Source: Elephas maximus indicus (lineage: Eukaryota > Chordata > Mammalia > Proboscidea > Elephantidae). Taken from it: 64,000 bases of DNA. This document shows positions 1 to 9,694 of the stretch, piece by piece. The stretch spans positions 108,868,823 to 108,932,822 of the forward strand of contig NC_064822.1 of NCBI RefSeq assembly GCF_024166365.1, given 5' to 3'. The notes beneath the pieces were generated by a model that worked only from the letters and a program-made list of their open reading frames with translations, searched no databases and was not told where the DNA came from. A program made the position numbers and the translations under genes. The stretch's first letter is position 1, and each line of letters starts with the position of its first letter.

Positions 1-6
1 ATTTAA

Positions 7-180
7 GAAACCCTGCTGGCATAGTGGTTAAGTGTTACGGCTGCTAACCAAAAGGTTAGCAGTTTGAATCCCAGGCGCTCCTCAGAAACTCTATGGGGCA
101 GTTCTACTCTGTCCTATGGAGTTGCTATGAGTCACAATCAACTCAATGGCAGTGGGTTTGGTTTTTTTTTTTTTTTGGTT
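7..180 (+). repeat. AfroSINE, short form
   Basis: The copy starts with a tRNA-like head (CCCTGCTGGCATAGTGGTTA), continues through the CTGCTAACCAAAAGG and TTTGAATCCCAGG boxes, and ends with GCTATGAGTCACAATCAACT and a T-rich tail. The central ~45-nt segment present in the long form is missing. It lies in intergenic DNA upstream of SP1. Confidence 0.9.
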
Positions 181-408
181 TTTGAGCCTATTTACACACT
201 CTTGGGGATGGCAGTGGAATTCCTAACTCTTGCTGTTGGGACATTCTGTAAACACTTATTGGTGGGCTATTTTGTGCCCAGCACAGGTCCAAGTGTTGAG
301 GATGCGAAGACAAGTAAGACCCAACTTGGTATAAAAAGCAAACATGAACAGATTTGATCCATACAAAATAACTTTTATTGAATAGATAAGGAGCCCTTAT
401 GGCACAGT
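181..408. other. Intergenic, weak L2-like remnant
   Basis: No gene is visible. The stretch around 255-335 (cacttattggtgggc followed by a cagcacaggtccaagtg pattern) resembles the 3' region of an L2 LINE, but it is too decayed to be certain. Confidence 0.3.
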
Positions 409-848
409 TGAGGCAGGCAGCCTCAGATCCCAGCCCTTCTACGAGGCACCTGCTCTGACTTATCCTCCTAAAAGCAAAATAAGCTGCCCTTTCTCCTGAA
501 ATTGTCCTTGACAATATAACCACAGGACTGGCCATAGATGGCCTCAACCCACCTCTGGGTGGAGACTTAACACAATAATTAAGAAAAATTCATCCCTTCC
601 TCCATCCTGGGGGATCAAATACTTGTCTAAAGAAAATCCATTGCCATCCCTAAACTCTGAGTGCCTGCCTGAAGGTCAATCCTGAATATTCATGACGAAT
701 TTGCATTTCCTGGTCAGCTTCCTGTGAAAGCCCATTTCCCAAACTGTCTGGGAGGCAGCATTCTGATTCCTCCTTTCCTTGTACAACAGAATAAAGATGT
801 CTTTCTGATCTCCCACCTCAGCCTCTTGTTTATTGGCTGTAACAAATC
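409..848 (+). repeat. ERV1-like solo LTR (tentative)
   Basis: The block ends with an AATAAA-like polyadenylation signal near 789, followed by a CT-rich stretch and TCTTGTTTATTGGCTG near 822-837. That arrangement is typical of the R-U5 end of gammaretrovirus-like LTRs. No internal gag, pol or env sequence flanks it, so a solo LTR is the simplest reading. No clean target duplication was found and the boundaries are approximate. Confidence 0.4.
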
Positions 849-871
849 ATGCGGAGCAAAACCTGGGGTTT

Positions 872-1070
872 TCACCTAGCAACACAGTGGTTAGGTGCTG
901 GGCTGCTAACCAAAATGTTAGCAGTTTGAATCCACCACCACTCTGAGGAAGAAAGATGTGGCAGTCTGTTTCCTTAAAGATGACAGCCTTGGAAACCTAT
1001 GGAGCAGTTCTACTCTGTCCTTTAGGGTCGCTATGAGTTGGAATTGACTAGATGGTGAGGGGTACTGGTC
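872..1070 (+). repeat. AfroSINE, long form
   Basis: The tRNA-like head (CAACACAGTGGTTAGGTGCT) and SINE tail flank the extra central segment (GAAAGATGTGGCAGTCTGTT). Most other copies in the window lack this segment, so this one represents an older AfroSINE type. Confidence 0.88.
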
Positions 1071-1885
1071 AGCAAAAACAAATTTAAAAGGCAACCAACT
1101 GACAATAAATATTTCCAATACTTAAAAAAAGGATTAATATCCAGCATACAAAAAAAAGTATTTAAAAATGTAAAATGGTACAGTAATTTTGGAAAACAGT
1201 TTGGCAGTTTCTTATAAAGTTAAACGTAAGACTTAGCTATTTCACTCCTAAGTAGTTATCCAAGAGAAAACATATCCACACAAAAATTTGTATGACAACT
1301 CATAGCAGCTTTATTCATAATAAAAATCTGAAAACAACTCAAGTGTCCGTTGATAGGTGAAGGAATGAACAAATAGTGGTATATCCATACATTGGAATAC
1401 CACTCAGTAATAACGAGGAACAAGCTACAATACACCCAGCAACGTGGGTATACCTCAAAAACAAACCGAGTGAAAGAAGCCAGACCGGGGCGGGAGTGGG
1501 GGGTGGGGGGAAGAATGTATAATTCTATTCCTGAGACTCTAGAAAAGACAAATCTAATCTATAGTGACAGAAAGCCTGTCAAAGGCTGCCTGGGGCTAGG
1601 GGGAGGGAGTGGTTAGCAGGGATTGTCTGGGAGGAGGGCACACTAGCCAACTTTTCAGGGTAATAGAATTGTTCTGTATCTTGATCGTTGTGGTAGTTAC
1701 ATGGGCATACACATTTGTCTAAATTCACTGAAGTGTACTTTGTATAAAAAATATACATCACTAAAGTTAGTATTTTTTTAATCTCAAAATTAAAAACAAA
1801 AACCAATTGACAGGGAAAAAACATTTGCCATATTTTAAACAAAGAATTAATATCTAGTATACATAAAAATTTTTTTATACATAAA
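1071..1885 (+). repeat. L1 3' region (old mammalian L1)
   Basis: The sequence reads like the end of ORF2 and the 3' UTR of an old L1. Recognisable pieces include ttggaaaacagtttggcag, catagcagctttattcataa, tatccatacattggaatacc and a later ggctgcctggggctaggggg block. Many stops interrupt any reading frame, so it is an inactive remnant. Confidence 0.8.
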
Positions 1886-2030
1886 CAGAAGCCCTGATGG
1901 CACAGTGGTTAAGAGCTCAGCTGCTAAACAAAACACTGGCTGTTTGAATCCACTAGCCTCTCCTTGGAAACCCTGTGGGGCAGTTTTATTCTGTCCTATA
2001 GGGCTGCTATGAGTCAGAATCAACATAAAC
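1886..2030 (+). repeat. AfroSINE, short form
   Basis: The head is GCCCTGATGGCACAGTGGTT and the tail is GCTATGAGTCAGAATCAAC. The copy sits inside L1-derived sequence: related L1 fragments flank it on both sides. Confidence 0.88.
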
Positions 2031-2290
2031 AGCTTCTATAAGGCGAACAATTCAACAGAAAACAGACAAAGGATATGAAAAGATAATTCACAGACCACAA
2101 AATGCATATCGACAATAATAGAGAGAAAATGCAAATTTCAATAACAGAATTATCAGATTGATAATTTTTAAAATGGGGGAGAATTTGGGAAAACTATCAT
2201 TTTTACAGTGTTAGTATAAGTGAAACTGGAAATACTTTGGGTGATAATTTTTAATAATACAAACGGTTAAAAATGTTTTAAAGAAAAAAA
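2031..2290 (+). repeat. L1 remnant
   Basis: The A-rich sequence (ggatatgaaaagataattca and what follows) resembles the ORF2 end of an old L1. It probably belongs to the L1-derived block split by the AfroSINE just upstream. Confidence 0.55.
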
Positions 2291-5200
2291 AATTAAAACA
2301 TCCATTGGCTCCTTTCACACTCCCAGTCTCAGGCCTGGGCTGCCTTTCCTTTCTGTGGAATTCAGCAGCTTCTCAGCTGTGCTCTCCTCTTTTCCCCTTG
2401 CCACATCAGCCTATGGCAGAATGCCAAAGACATGCCACCTCTTGCCATCCATCTGAGGGTTTCGTGGTTTAGAGTAGGGAAACAGAAGTCTGAGGCTTCT
2501 CCTCAACACCGTCTCAAAATCATTTACCAGGTGGTGGCGGCAAAACATGGGACGCACTGAAGCCACTCATGTCCCAGCTAATCCAGAGATGAAGAGGGCA
2601 TAGGGAAAACTGAACAATCCCCACTGGGGCAAGCTTCTGATCCAGGCTGAGGTGGGAGGGAGTAGGCTGGGGAACTTCCTGCCTCCCATTCTGTGTTATT
2701 ATTTACACCACTACCATACTCTGCTCCCTCCACCCCAGTTCCAGCTACTGATTCTTTGGATTCTCTTTTCCTCTGTGTTGAACTTGCTCTCTGCAAGGCA
2801 GGGCTCCAGACATTGGGGAAACTAACATGAAGGAGACGTGGTCCCATCTCAAGAAACCCATGGCTTGTTGAAAAAATAGTCAGTTGCCCTGTAGAATGTC
2901 CCACCTTTTGGATTTTTCTAATTTGCTTCTTTGTATTTTATCTTGTTCCTCTAGCCCCTATTTTCCGCAAACTGGAGATTTGATCTAAAGAGTCGCTTAG
3001 ATTGAGGTTCAATATTTTTTGAAAGAATATTTGTTAGGTGATGCAGCATATTTTAGATTACATTACATCAGGGGCACATAATGCACGTATTATCTGCTTG
3101 TCTGAGCCAGTGTCTTTGAAGTTGCTGAAAGATGTTATACCTGAGGGGGCCTAAGCATGAGTGGGCTGAGGTCAGGGAGGAGGCATTCAGAGAAGCATCA
3201 GCTAAGATAGCTTGATGTTGGGGGCTGGCTCAGTTCTTGGGTAGGTAGGACTGGGCATAAGGTCTTGTAGGACAGAGATACCACATAAGCGGTGGTGCAG
3301 GGGAGCAAAGGTGAGTCGCCCTTCATTCCTGGCACGTACACCTTACATGAATGAAAATAACCAAACCAAATTCCCAAGGATTGGGGTGGGACCATTCCAA
3401 AATCTGTTCACTCTATCCTGCCACTCTCTACTTATGGAGAGCAGGAATCCTTCCTGTTTGGCTCTGGACCCTTTGGTGGTGGTTGGAGGTGGAATGACTT
3501 AGAGAAAATTCCTAACTTTATTAGCTCCATTTTTCTTGGCTCCCAGTTCCTGCCTTAAAATGGTCTTTGATTGCTCTAAAGTTTAGAATGTCAGAGGGGA
3601 AGGAACCTTGGGATAATCTAGACTCATCCTCTCACTGAACCATTGCCATTCTCCCTCATTCTTCCTTAGGAATATCTGCATGTAAGATGGTAAAATCAGT
3701 ATGGTACAGCATTATATTTCCCCAAACTTCAATCATTCACACACCACCTTCATCATTTTTACCATAATCAGGTATTGCTTGTTCCACTGTATACTGTATT
3801 TTTCTTTATCCTAACAATATTTGTGAAATCATTCCCTTGATAAGTAGTTCAATTTCTTTCTAAAATTTAAGTACTAAGTGCACCACACTTTGGGAAATGC
3901 TGGATAAGTAGAACTGGAGTTAGGGATCCACAAAATTTTGCCTGTGACTTTGGCTGGGCACATCTGTCAAATTCTGAATTGATTTCCTAATCTCTAAGAT
4001 GGCGCTAGTGCAATATCTACGGGTGTTAACTGGGAGTGACTGAAGATAAATTGTTCCTGGAAGACTCCCAGGGACCTTTGTCCAGGCACCTCTGACACAG
4101 TTGTGGAGGAAGACAGTGGTAAAGGTTAACACTCTAAGCCAGGGATTTGTGTCACAGGCAAAAAAAGGTAAAACCCCCTCTCAGAGGCAAAAGTCTGAGC
4201 AGCTATGCTCTCTCTCACCTTCCCCCACCCACAATCTCCCTGACTATGGCAAGAAAGAATTGAGGGTGTTTCAGGGCCTTTTCCCCACATGAACCATCCA
4301 CCGCAGCATCTGCTTTTCCTCCTGGGGACAGTGAAATCTTCGGCAAGAAGAGAGGTCAGGTGTCACCCTGTACGAACTTCGGCAGGCCTCTTGGGCTCCA
4401 GCGTGGGAGGGCAAAACAGCAAGGAGGGGTTTGAGGCTGGGGAGAGCCAGATGGCCCAACTCTAGCCGGAAACTGGGGGTGGCGAGGCCCCAGCTGGGCC
4501 CAGCCCACACCAGTCATCCAGCTCCCGGCAGGGCCTGAGAAGCCTGTAAACCCCACCCCATTCCTCTGGGCACCTCGTGGCCCTGGCGGGTTTGTTTACG
4601 ACTTCATCACCCTCGTCCCCAGCCCGGCCCTCCGCCCGCCCTCAGGGTGGCCCCAAGTTCCTTGGGAGGGGGAAACAGGATCAGCCCCCTGGCCTCTCCC
4701 TTTGCTTGCTCTCTTTTCTTCCTTCAACTTCTGCGGTGGGTGCCCGAAGAGGGTACGTCTTTTTCCCAGACCTGTTGACCCTGTCGGGGACACTCTCCGT
4801 TTCTGAGAATGGGAGACTGGGAGTGGTGTAGCTCTCTCCCCAACCCTGGATTCTGGTGGAGTCTCAGGGCTACTCGGCCCAGGAGAGGAAGGAGAAAAGG
4901 AAACTGCTTCATTTTTGGTTAAAAGAGAATTTATTTTATTTTTTTAATGCTGAATTGCCAGGCAGGACTCCAGTCGCCCTCGGGGTGCAGGGTGGCTGGG
5001 AGGAGTGTGTGTGTGTGTGTGTGTCTGTGAGGAGGGTACATTGGTAGTAAGGACTGGCTTCCTCTCTCCGTGTCTTGCTCTTGCTGCAGCTCCTAGCTCT
5101 GGTGAGCTCTGGCTCCCTGAGGAGTTTGAGTATTTTGGGGGAGAGAAATGTTTTGATTTTGTGTTTGTTCCAAGCAGGAACCCCTAGGGGTCAGATTTAA

Positions 5201-6240
5201 TGTGCAGAAAAGCACTGTTTGCACTGTTTATGGTCTAGGCTGGTCTCTGACCCCTCTGGGTGCCCTGAGCCTGTCTTCTCTAGCTCTCAATTCTGAAGGA
5301 TTTGGGAATTTGCAGGCTCAGGAATTTCTCTTCCTCTTCTCCACTAGACCTCAAACCACCTTTATTTGGCAAAGACTCTTCAAGGGTCAGAAACTATCAG
5401 CTAGGTTTACAGTCTGGGCTGTTTTCTTGCAGACCTCTTCAGATCTTAAGAGTATCCTTCAGAAGAGAATACTCAGGAAGGCTGGGCCAGAGTTCAGCTC
5501 CAACAAAAACTAAATTGTTTTCTTGACTGTTTCTCCCAACTGTCACAGAAAAACACATCCGGCCCTGCTCCTGCCCCCCCTTTCTTCCTCCTCCTGGGCC
5601 TTCAGGATCATCACAGCCATGGACTGAATGAATGCCTTCCTAGTACAGTTTAGGCAGGCATGAATCACAATGCTTCTCACATAAGGAAACAAAGGCACAG
5701 AAAGGGTACAGGATGAGTTGTTTTAAATAGTAATAATAATATCTGTAGCCAGGTTTTGGACTTCCCAAACAAAAAAAGCCTGCCTTGTTACAGTTCTTTT
5801 CTGGATTAGGCTCTTGCCTTTCCAGGGCCTTTAAAAGGCTGAGGGATGTGTGTGATGACCCATCCAGCCTCTACAGTCACCATTGCACTGCAAACGGTAT
5901 TAGCCTACTAATTACAGACTGATGAGAAAAAAACTTAGGCTTGTTTTCTTGTTACAGAGAGCTAGAAAGTAAAGGTTAGAAGACTGTTTAGACATTATTA
6001 TCTTAAGTCACTATTTTTTTTCTTCTTAGCTTTAGTTGAAAGTTTGCTGAAAGGCAAGGTTATAATGATGGTATAAAAGGAGGGTTTTGATCATCTGTAT
6101 ATTTTAATTTATAAAATGTTCCCAATTATCAGATAATTACCAGATCCATAACTGGGAAATTGATCAAAGCTGAAGAGTGGCTTCAGAATCAGGAAGAATG
6201 ATTTATTCCATTGTGTGTCTCGAGACCTATTCAGGATGGT
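2291..6240. other. Intergenic, mostly single-copy-looking sequence
   Basis: No gene is supported in this stretch. All reading frames are short and none has flanking splice sites or recognisable protein similarity. A short L2-like piece lies around 2795-2890 and a (TG)n microsatellite at about 5003-5026. Human SP7 lies upstream of SP1, but I see no zinc-finger exon here, so SP7 is outside the window. Confidence 0.6.
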
Positions 6241-6700
6241 CACTACTAGGCCTCTCCTTTCATTTAACAGTGTTTACTGGGTGTCAACTATATGCTCTAT
6301 CTTGAGAATACAAAATGAAAAGACATCATCTTTGTCCTCAAGTTGCCTAGTCTAGTTGGGGGACAATGGATACTTAGATACTTTTAATGGAGGTATGTAA
6401 AAAAGATATAGTGGACAGAATATTCAATACCTGGGAGTGGTAGGGAAGACTTCAGAGAAGTTGTACTTATCAAAGATACGAATAAGAGTTTGTCTGGTAG
6501 CCCAGAAGGAAGACGGGCTGAGTGGACTGTACTTATAAAAGTCCAGACTTTGAAGATCCCAGAAAGCATGGCTTTTGGGGGAAATTTCAACAAGAACAAA
6601 GTGAAGGGTAAGAGAGTACAGTGGACAGTAATGGATAATGAGCCTGAATAAGTGAAGGGCTGACCACTAAGAGACTTCAATGCCATGCTGCTGTGTTAGC
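6241..6700 (+). repeat. L2 LINE fragment
   Basis: The pattern of tgtttactgggtgtcaacta, then a stretch on stored or lost material (ttgtcctcaagttgcctag) and then ggacaatggatac follows the 3' end of mammalian L2. It is strongly diverged and no intact frame remains. Confidence 0.5.
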
Positions 6701-7209
6701 ACTTAGTATGTGTGAGGCTTACTACATCACAGCCAGGCACAATTCAAGTTCATAGGAATCACATTGCTCTTTAAAGAAAGTCCTTCGGAGTTATTTAAAT
6801 GATCTTGCAAATGGTTTTGTAGACAGACACTGGAAGGATTTTGAGAAGACCTGAAATAAGTTTATGCATTAAAAACAAATTTTTTTGGTTTGGTCTAAAG
6901 AAATTTTTTTTTGCTACAGTTTTTGCAGGAGAATTGGACAAGATGGATCATGGTTCATTTGCTCTCAGAGACTATCAATAAGCAAGGATATGTCAAAGAC
7001 ATTCCTCATTGGTCAGGTGCTGAATTCTATCCAGTCCTAGGAAGAGCAAAGGGAAAGAATTGTGAAAGGGAGGATGGCTACTGAATTTGAGTCTAAATGT
7101 AGATCTTTTTCTCAGTACCTGGGAATAAAACCAAACCCTAGTTTCCATTTCAGGCATAGACTAGCTTATAAGAACTATGGGAAAAACAACAAAAAAACCC
7201 ACAGGCTTT

Positions 7210-7350
7210 GGAGCTAAAACAACAGGCCATAATTTAAGTGTCTGAGCCTCTCTCTTCTCATCTGTAAAAGGGTATGGCGTCTCTTATTATCAGTTAAAAG
7301 GATTAAGTTAGACAATATATTTGAAGTGTTTAGAGAGTGTGCTAAAAATA
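7210..7350 (+). repeat. MIR fragment
   Basis: The core ctcttctcatctgtaaaagg followed by a ggattaagttagacaatata block matches the conserved MIR core and 3' part. It is ancient and diverged. Confidence 0.5.
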
Positions 7351-7469
7351 GTTCCTTTCCCCTTCCCCAGTAAATTTAGGTGTGGTCTTTTGCTGACTAT
7401 ACTGAACAGCTGTTAGAATCTCCTGTGTTTAGTTTACCAAGATGAGTAATGCAGTTCTTCCCTTAGTGT

Positions 7470-7665
7470 TTCTCCAACTCTGGATTAGGAACTAATCACT
7501 TGAAAAAACGGCATAAAAATGCATATTCTTAAACCTCATCCCATACTCCACTACAGAGAATCTGATTTACTAGGTCTGGGGTGAGGCCTAGGAATCTGCT
7601 TCTTAAAAAAGCACCCCAGATGATTGTTACAGACTGATATTACATTTTGAGAAACTTTGATGTTG
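7470..7665 (+). repeat. MER20-like hAT-Charlie DNA element
   Basis: The sequence contains gaatctgatttactaggtct and ggggtgaggcctaggaatct and ends in a ttttgagaaac terminus. These match MER20-type non-autonomous hAT elements as I remember them. It is a remnant without coding capacity. Confidence 0.6.
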
Positions 7666-7894
7666 GTTAAGTGATAAAGTTTGTAATAAAGGTGTACAAG
7701 ATGATGCCATTTCAGCTGCCCTGAGTGTATAAAAAAAAAAAGTGTATAGGTAGGTTTTTCTCAGGAGATAGAAAGTAACAATGCAAAAGCAGTTTTCTTC
7801 AAAAACAACAACAAAAATTGGAGAATGTCCTTATACAAATGGTTATATAAGGCATTGTTTTATTCACTTAACAATTTGTAGACTTTTTTTTGCG

Positions 7895-8100
7895 GAACTG
7901 TTCTGGTCTGGAATCTGGCTCAACTTAAAAGCTTTGTGACCTTGGGCAAATTATTTAACTTTTCAGCTTAAGTTTCTTCACTTATAAAATAATATTAACA
8001 CTACTTAATAATATCGTTCTTATTAAGATGACAAAAGGTACGCAAAGCACCTAATCCACTTTGGCACCTAACACAGTAGGCATTCAACAATCACTTCATC
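7895..8100 (+). repeat. MIR fragment
   Basis: The MIR core is visible as gctttgtgaccttgggcaaa followed by a cttcacttataaaataa stretch and an L2-like 3' tail (cacagtaggcattcaacaa). Confidence 0.65.
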
Positions 8101-8852
8101 GCTTCCAAGCCTTGCCCAAAGGACCAGAGCCTAAGTTCCTGCTTTCAAAGGGCTTAAAATCTTTTAGGGGAAATTCAGACTTTAAAACAGGAAAATATAT
8201 AAAGAAGTGATAAGATAAAAGTGCTAAAGAGAATGACCTCATTACGTCACTTACAAGCCACCCAGTCGTCCTCCACTAAAACAGGGATAAAGAGGCAAAA
8301 TGGAGGCCAGAACTTAAGGGGCCTCGGGCAAAACCATGTCCTTTAACTTTCGTCTCAAGAAACAGGAACTCGGCTATCTTGCTTTACACTTACGCGGTAT
8401 TTACAATTAAGGGGGTTAAAAAAGGAAGCCGTTTAGGACCTTGGGGAGGTTCTCCAATGCACTTTAGCCCCAAAGAGAAACTCTTGAAAAGTTAACCCGC
8501 TGCAAGTAGCTTGTGCTTTCTCTGCGGGAACTTAATAGTGTTTGCTAGAGTCTCACAAAAACCTTGTAAATTGGTCAGCTCCGTATTAACTGATTTTGAC
8601 AGTGCTGTCGCCAGATCTCACCTCGCCTACACTCACAGGGCTTACACCCACACTCAGAGGCATTCGTCGGCCTCGGGAGGGGTGAGAGGTACTTTCTAAG
8701 GGCGGTTCAATGAGGACTCAAACGAGCCGGGGTGGTGGGGCAGAACTGCGCGCTGAAGGGACTTCTTGGTCTTTGCCCTGACACCTGTGGAGCTACAGGG
8801 TACTGCTTAAGTGTACCATCTAATCACTGTAAAAGACGTCCCCTAAGGAGGG

Positions 8853-8866
8853 CCAATATGGCGACG
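8853..8866 (+). promoter_or_regulatory. CCAAT box fused to a YY1-like ATGGCG motif
   Basis: CCAATATGGCGAC combines a CCAAT pentamer (8853-8857) with the ATGGCG core of YY1 sites (8858-8863). Such YY1 elements usually lie just downstream of start sites in TATA-less promoters, so an additional upstream start is possible. This rests on motif match only. Confidence 0.4.
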
Positions 8867-8924
8867 AACTCCTCTTGGCACAGCCCTGTTCCCTTCCCCA
8901 TGATGGGCGGCTCTAGTAACGCCC

Positions 8925-9507
8925 ATTGGCCAACTTGGGGGCGGTCCCTGGCCTACTGCGCCCCTTCATTGGGCCGAGCGATTGAGGTAGACGCCAACTC
9001 TGCTCTGCCCCCTCCAGGTTCCCGCCCCCAGAGTTCATTCGGCGGATAATAGGGTTTTAGTCACGTCAATATGAGTCCTGATCTGTCTCTTTTCAGTGTC
9101 TATCCAATCATGACTTTTCTGGCTGCCCGCCTGAATTCTGATTGGTGTTGATCAACTTCATCCTCTCCCGTTCCGGCCTCTCCTCCCACAAGGACTTTGC
9201 CCAGGCATGTCCAGAATTCTGGTTGGTCGTTGTTCTGTCACTCTTATCAAAACTCTCCCTATCGCTACCGCTCAAGGAGCCCGCCTGGCAGTTGACTGGC
9301 TTCCCTCCAAGCCTATCATCTCCAGCTCCCGCCCATTTTCACTTCCTGCATCTTTCACTGGTTTTTAAAACTGAGAGGGCGGCATTTTGGGGCGGATACC
9401 AGGCACGCACTTCTGTCTTACACGCCCTAGAGAGCAATTGAGTCGTGCTATTGGATACCCTGCCCGCCTTTCTTCTACAAGTCCCGCCTTTCCCCCTCCT
9501 TCATTGG
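8925..9507. promoter_or_regulatory. Cluster of CCAAT/ATTGG (NF-Y type) boxes
   Basis: Perfect pentamers occur at 8925-8929, 8968-8972, 9141-9145, 9450-9454 and 9503-9507 (as ATTGG) and at 9104-9108 (as CCAAT). With the one at 8853 this makes seven in about 650 bases. NF-Y binds CCAAT and commonly cooperates with SP1 at GC boxes. The last box directly abuts the first GC box. Confidence 0.6.
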
Positions 9508-9534
9508 GCGGGGCAGCAGTGAAGGGGCGGGGCC
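9506..9534 (+). promoter_or_regulatory. Two consensus GC boxes (SP1/KLF sites)
   Basis: GGGCGGGGC at 9506-9514 and GGGGCGGGGCC at 9524-9534 are full-consensus sites for SP1-family factors. They lie about 155-180 bases upstream of the SP1 start codon and suit autoregulation of the gene. Confidence 0.75.
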
Positions 9535-9687
9535 TAGGCCGAGCTTGTGGCGCGCTGCTCCCTCCTCCTTACCCCCCCCCTCCCCGTCCGGTCCGGGTTC
9601 GCTTGCCTCGTCAGCGTCCGCGTTTTTCCCGGCCCCCCCCAACCCCCCCGGACAGGACCCCCTTGAGCTCGTCCCTCAGCTGCCACC

Positions 9688-9694
9688 ATGAGCG
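9688..9694 (+). CDS. SP1: SP1 coding exon 1 (7 nt)
   Basis: ATGAGCG encodes Met-Ser plus one base and is followed by the donor GTAAGG. The next exon completes a Glu codon, where human SP1 has Asp at residue 3. Confidence 0.93.

Larger units (their letters stand above)
8200..9687 (+). promoter_or_regulatory. SP1: SP1 promoter and 5' UTR region
   Basis: This transposon-free stretch ends at the SP1 start codon. It becomes steadily more GC-rich and holds seven CCAAT boxes, two consensus GC boxes and a YY1-like ATGGCG. There is no TATA box near the expected start site, which fits a CpG-island housekeeping promoter. SP1 is known to regulate its own promoter through GC boxes together with NF-Y. An in-frame TGA at 9664-9666 precedes the ATG, so the coding frame cannot extend upstream. 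The transcription start was not located and is inferred to lie between about 9540 and 9660. Confidence 0.75.

Noticed and set aside
390-408. AfroSINE head-like string GGAGCCCTTATGGCACAGTT
   Set aside because: The similarity ends after about 20 bases and no SINE body follows.
1-9600. Search for SP7 exons upstream of SP1
   Set aside because: No C2H2 zinc-finger coding sequence is visible on either strand; in human the gene lies further away than this window reaches.
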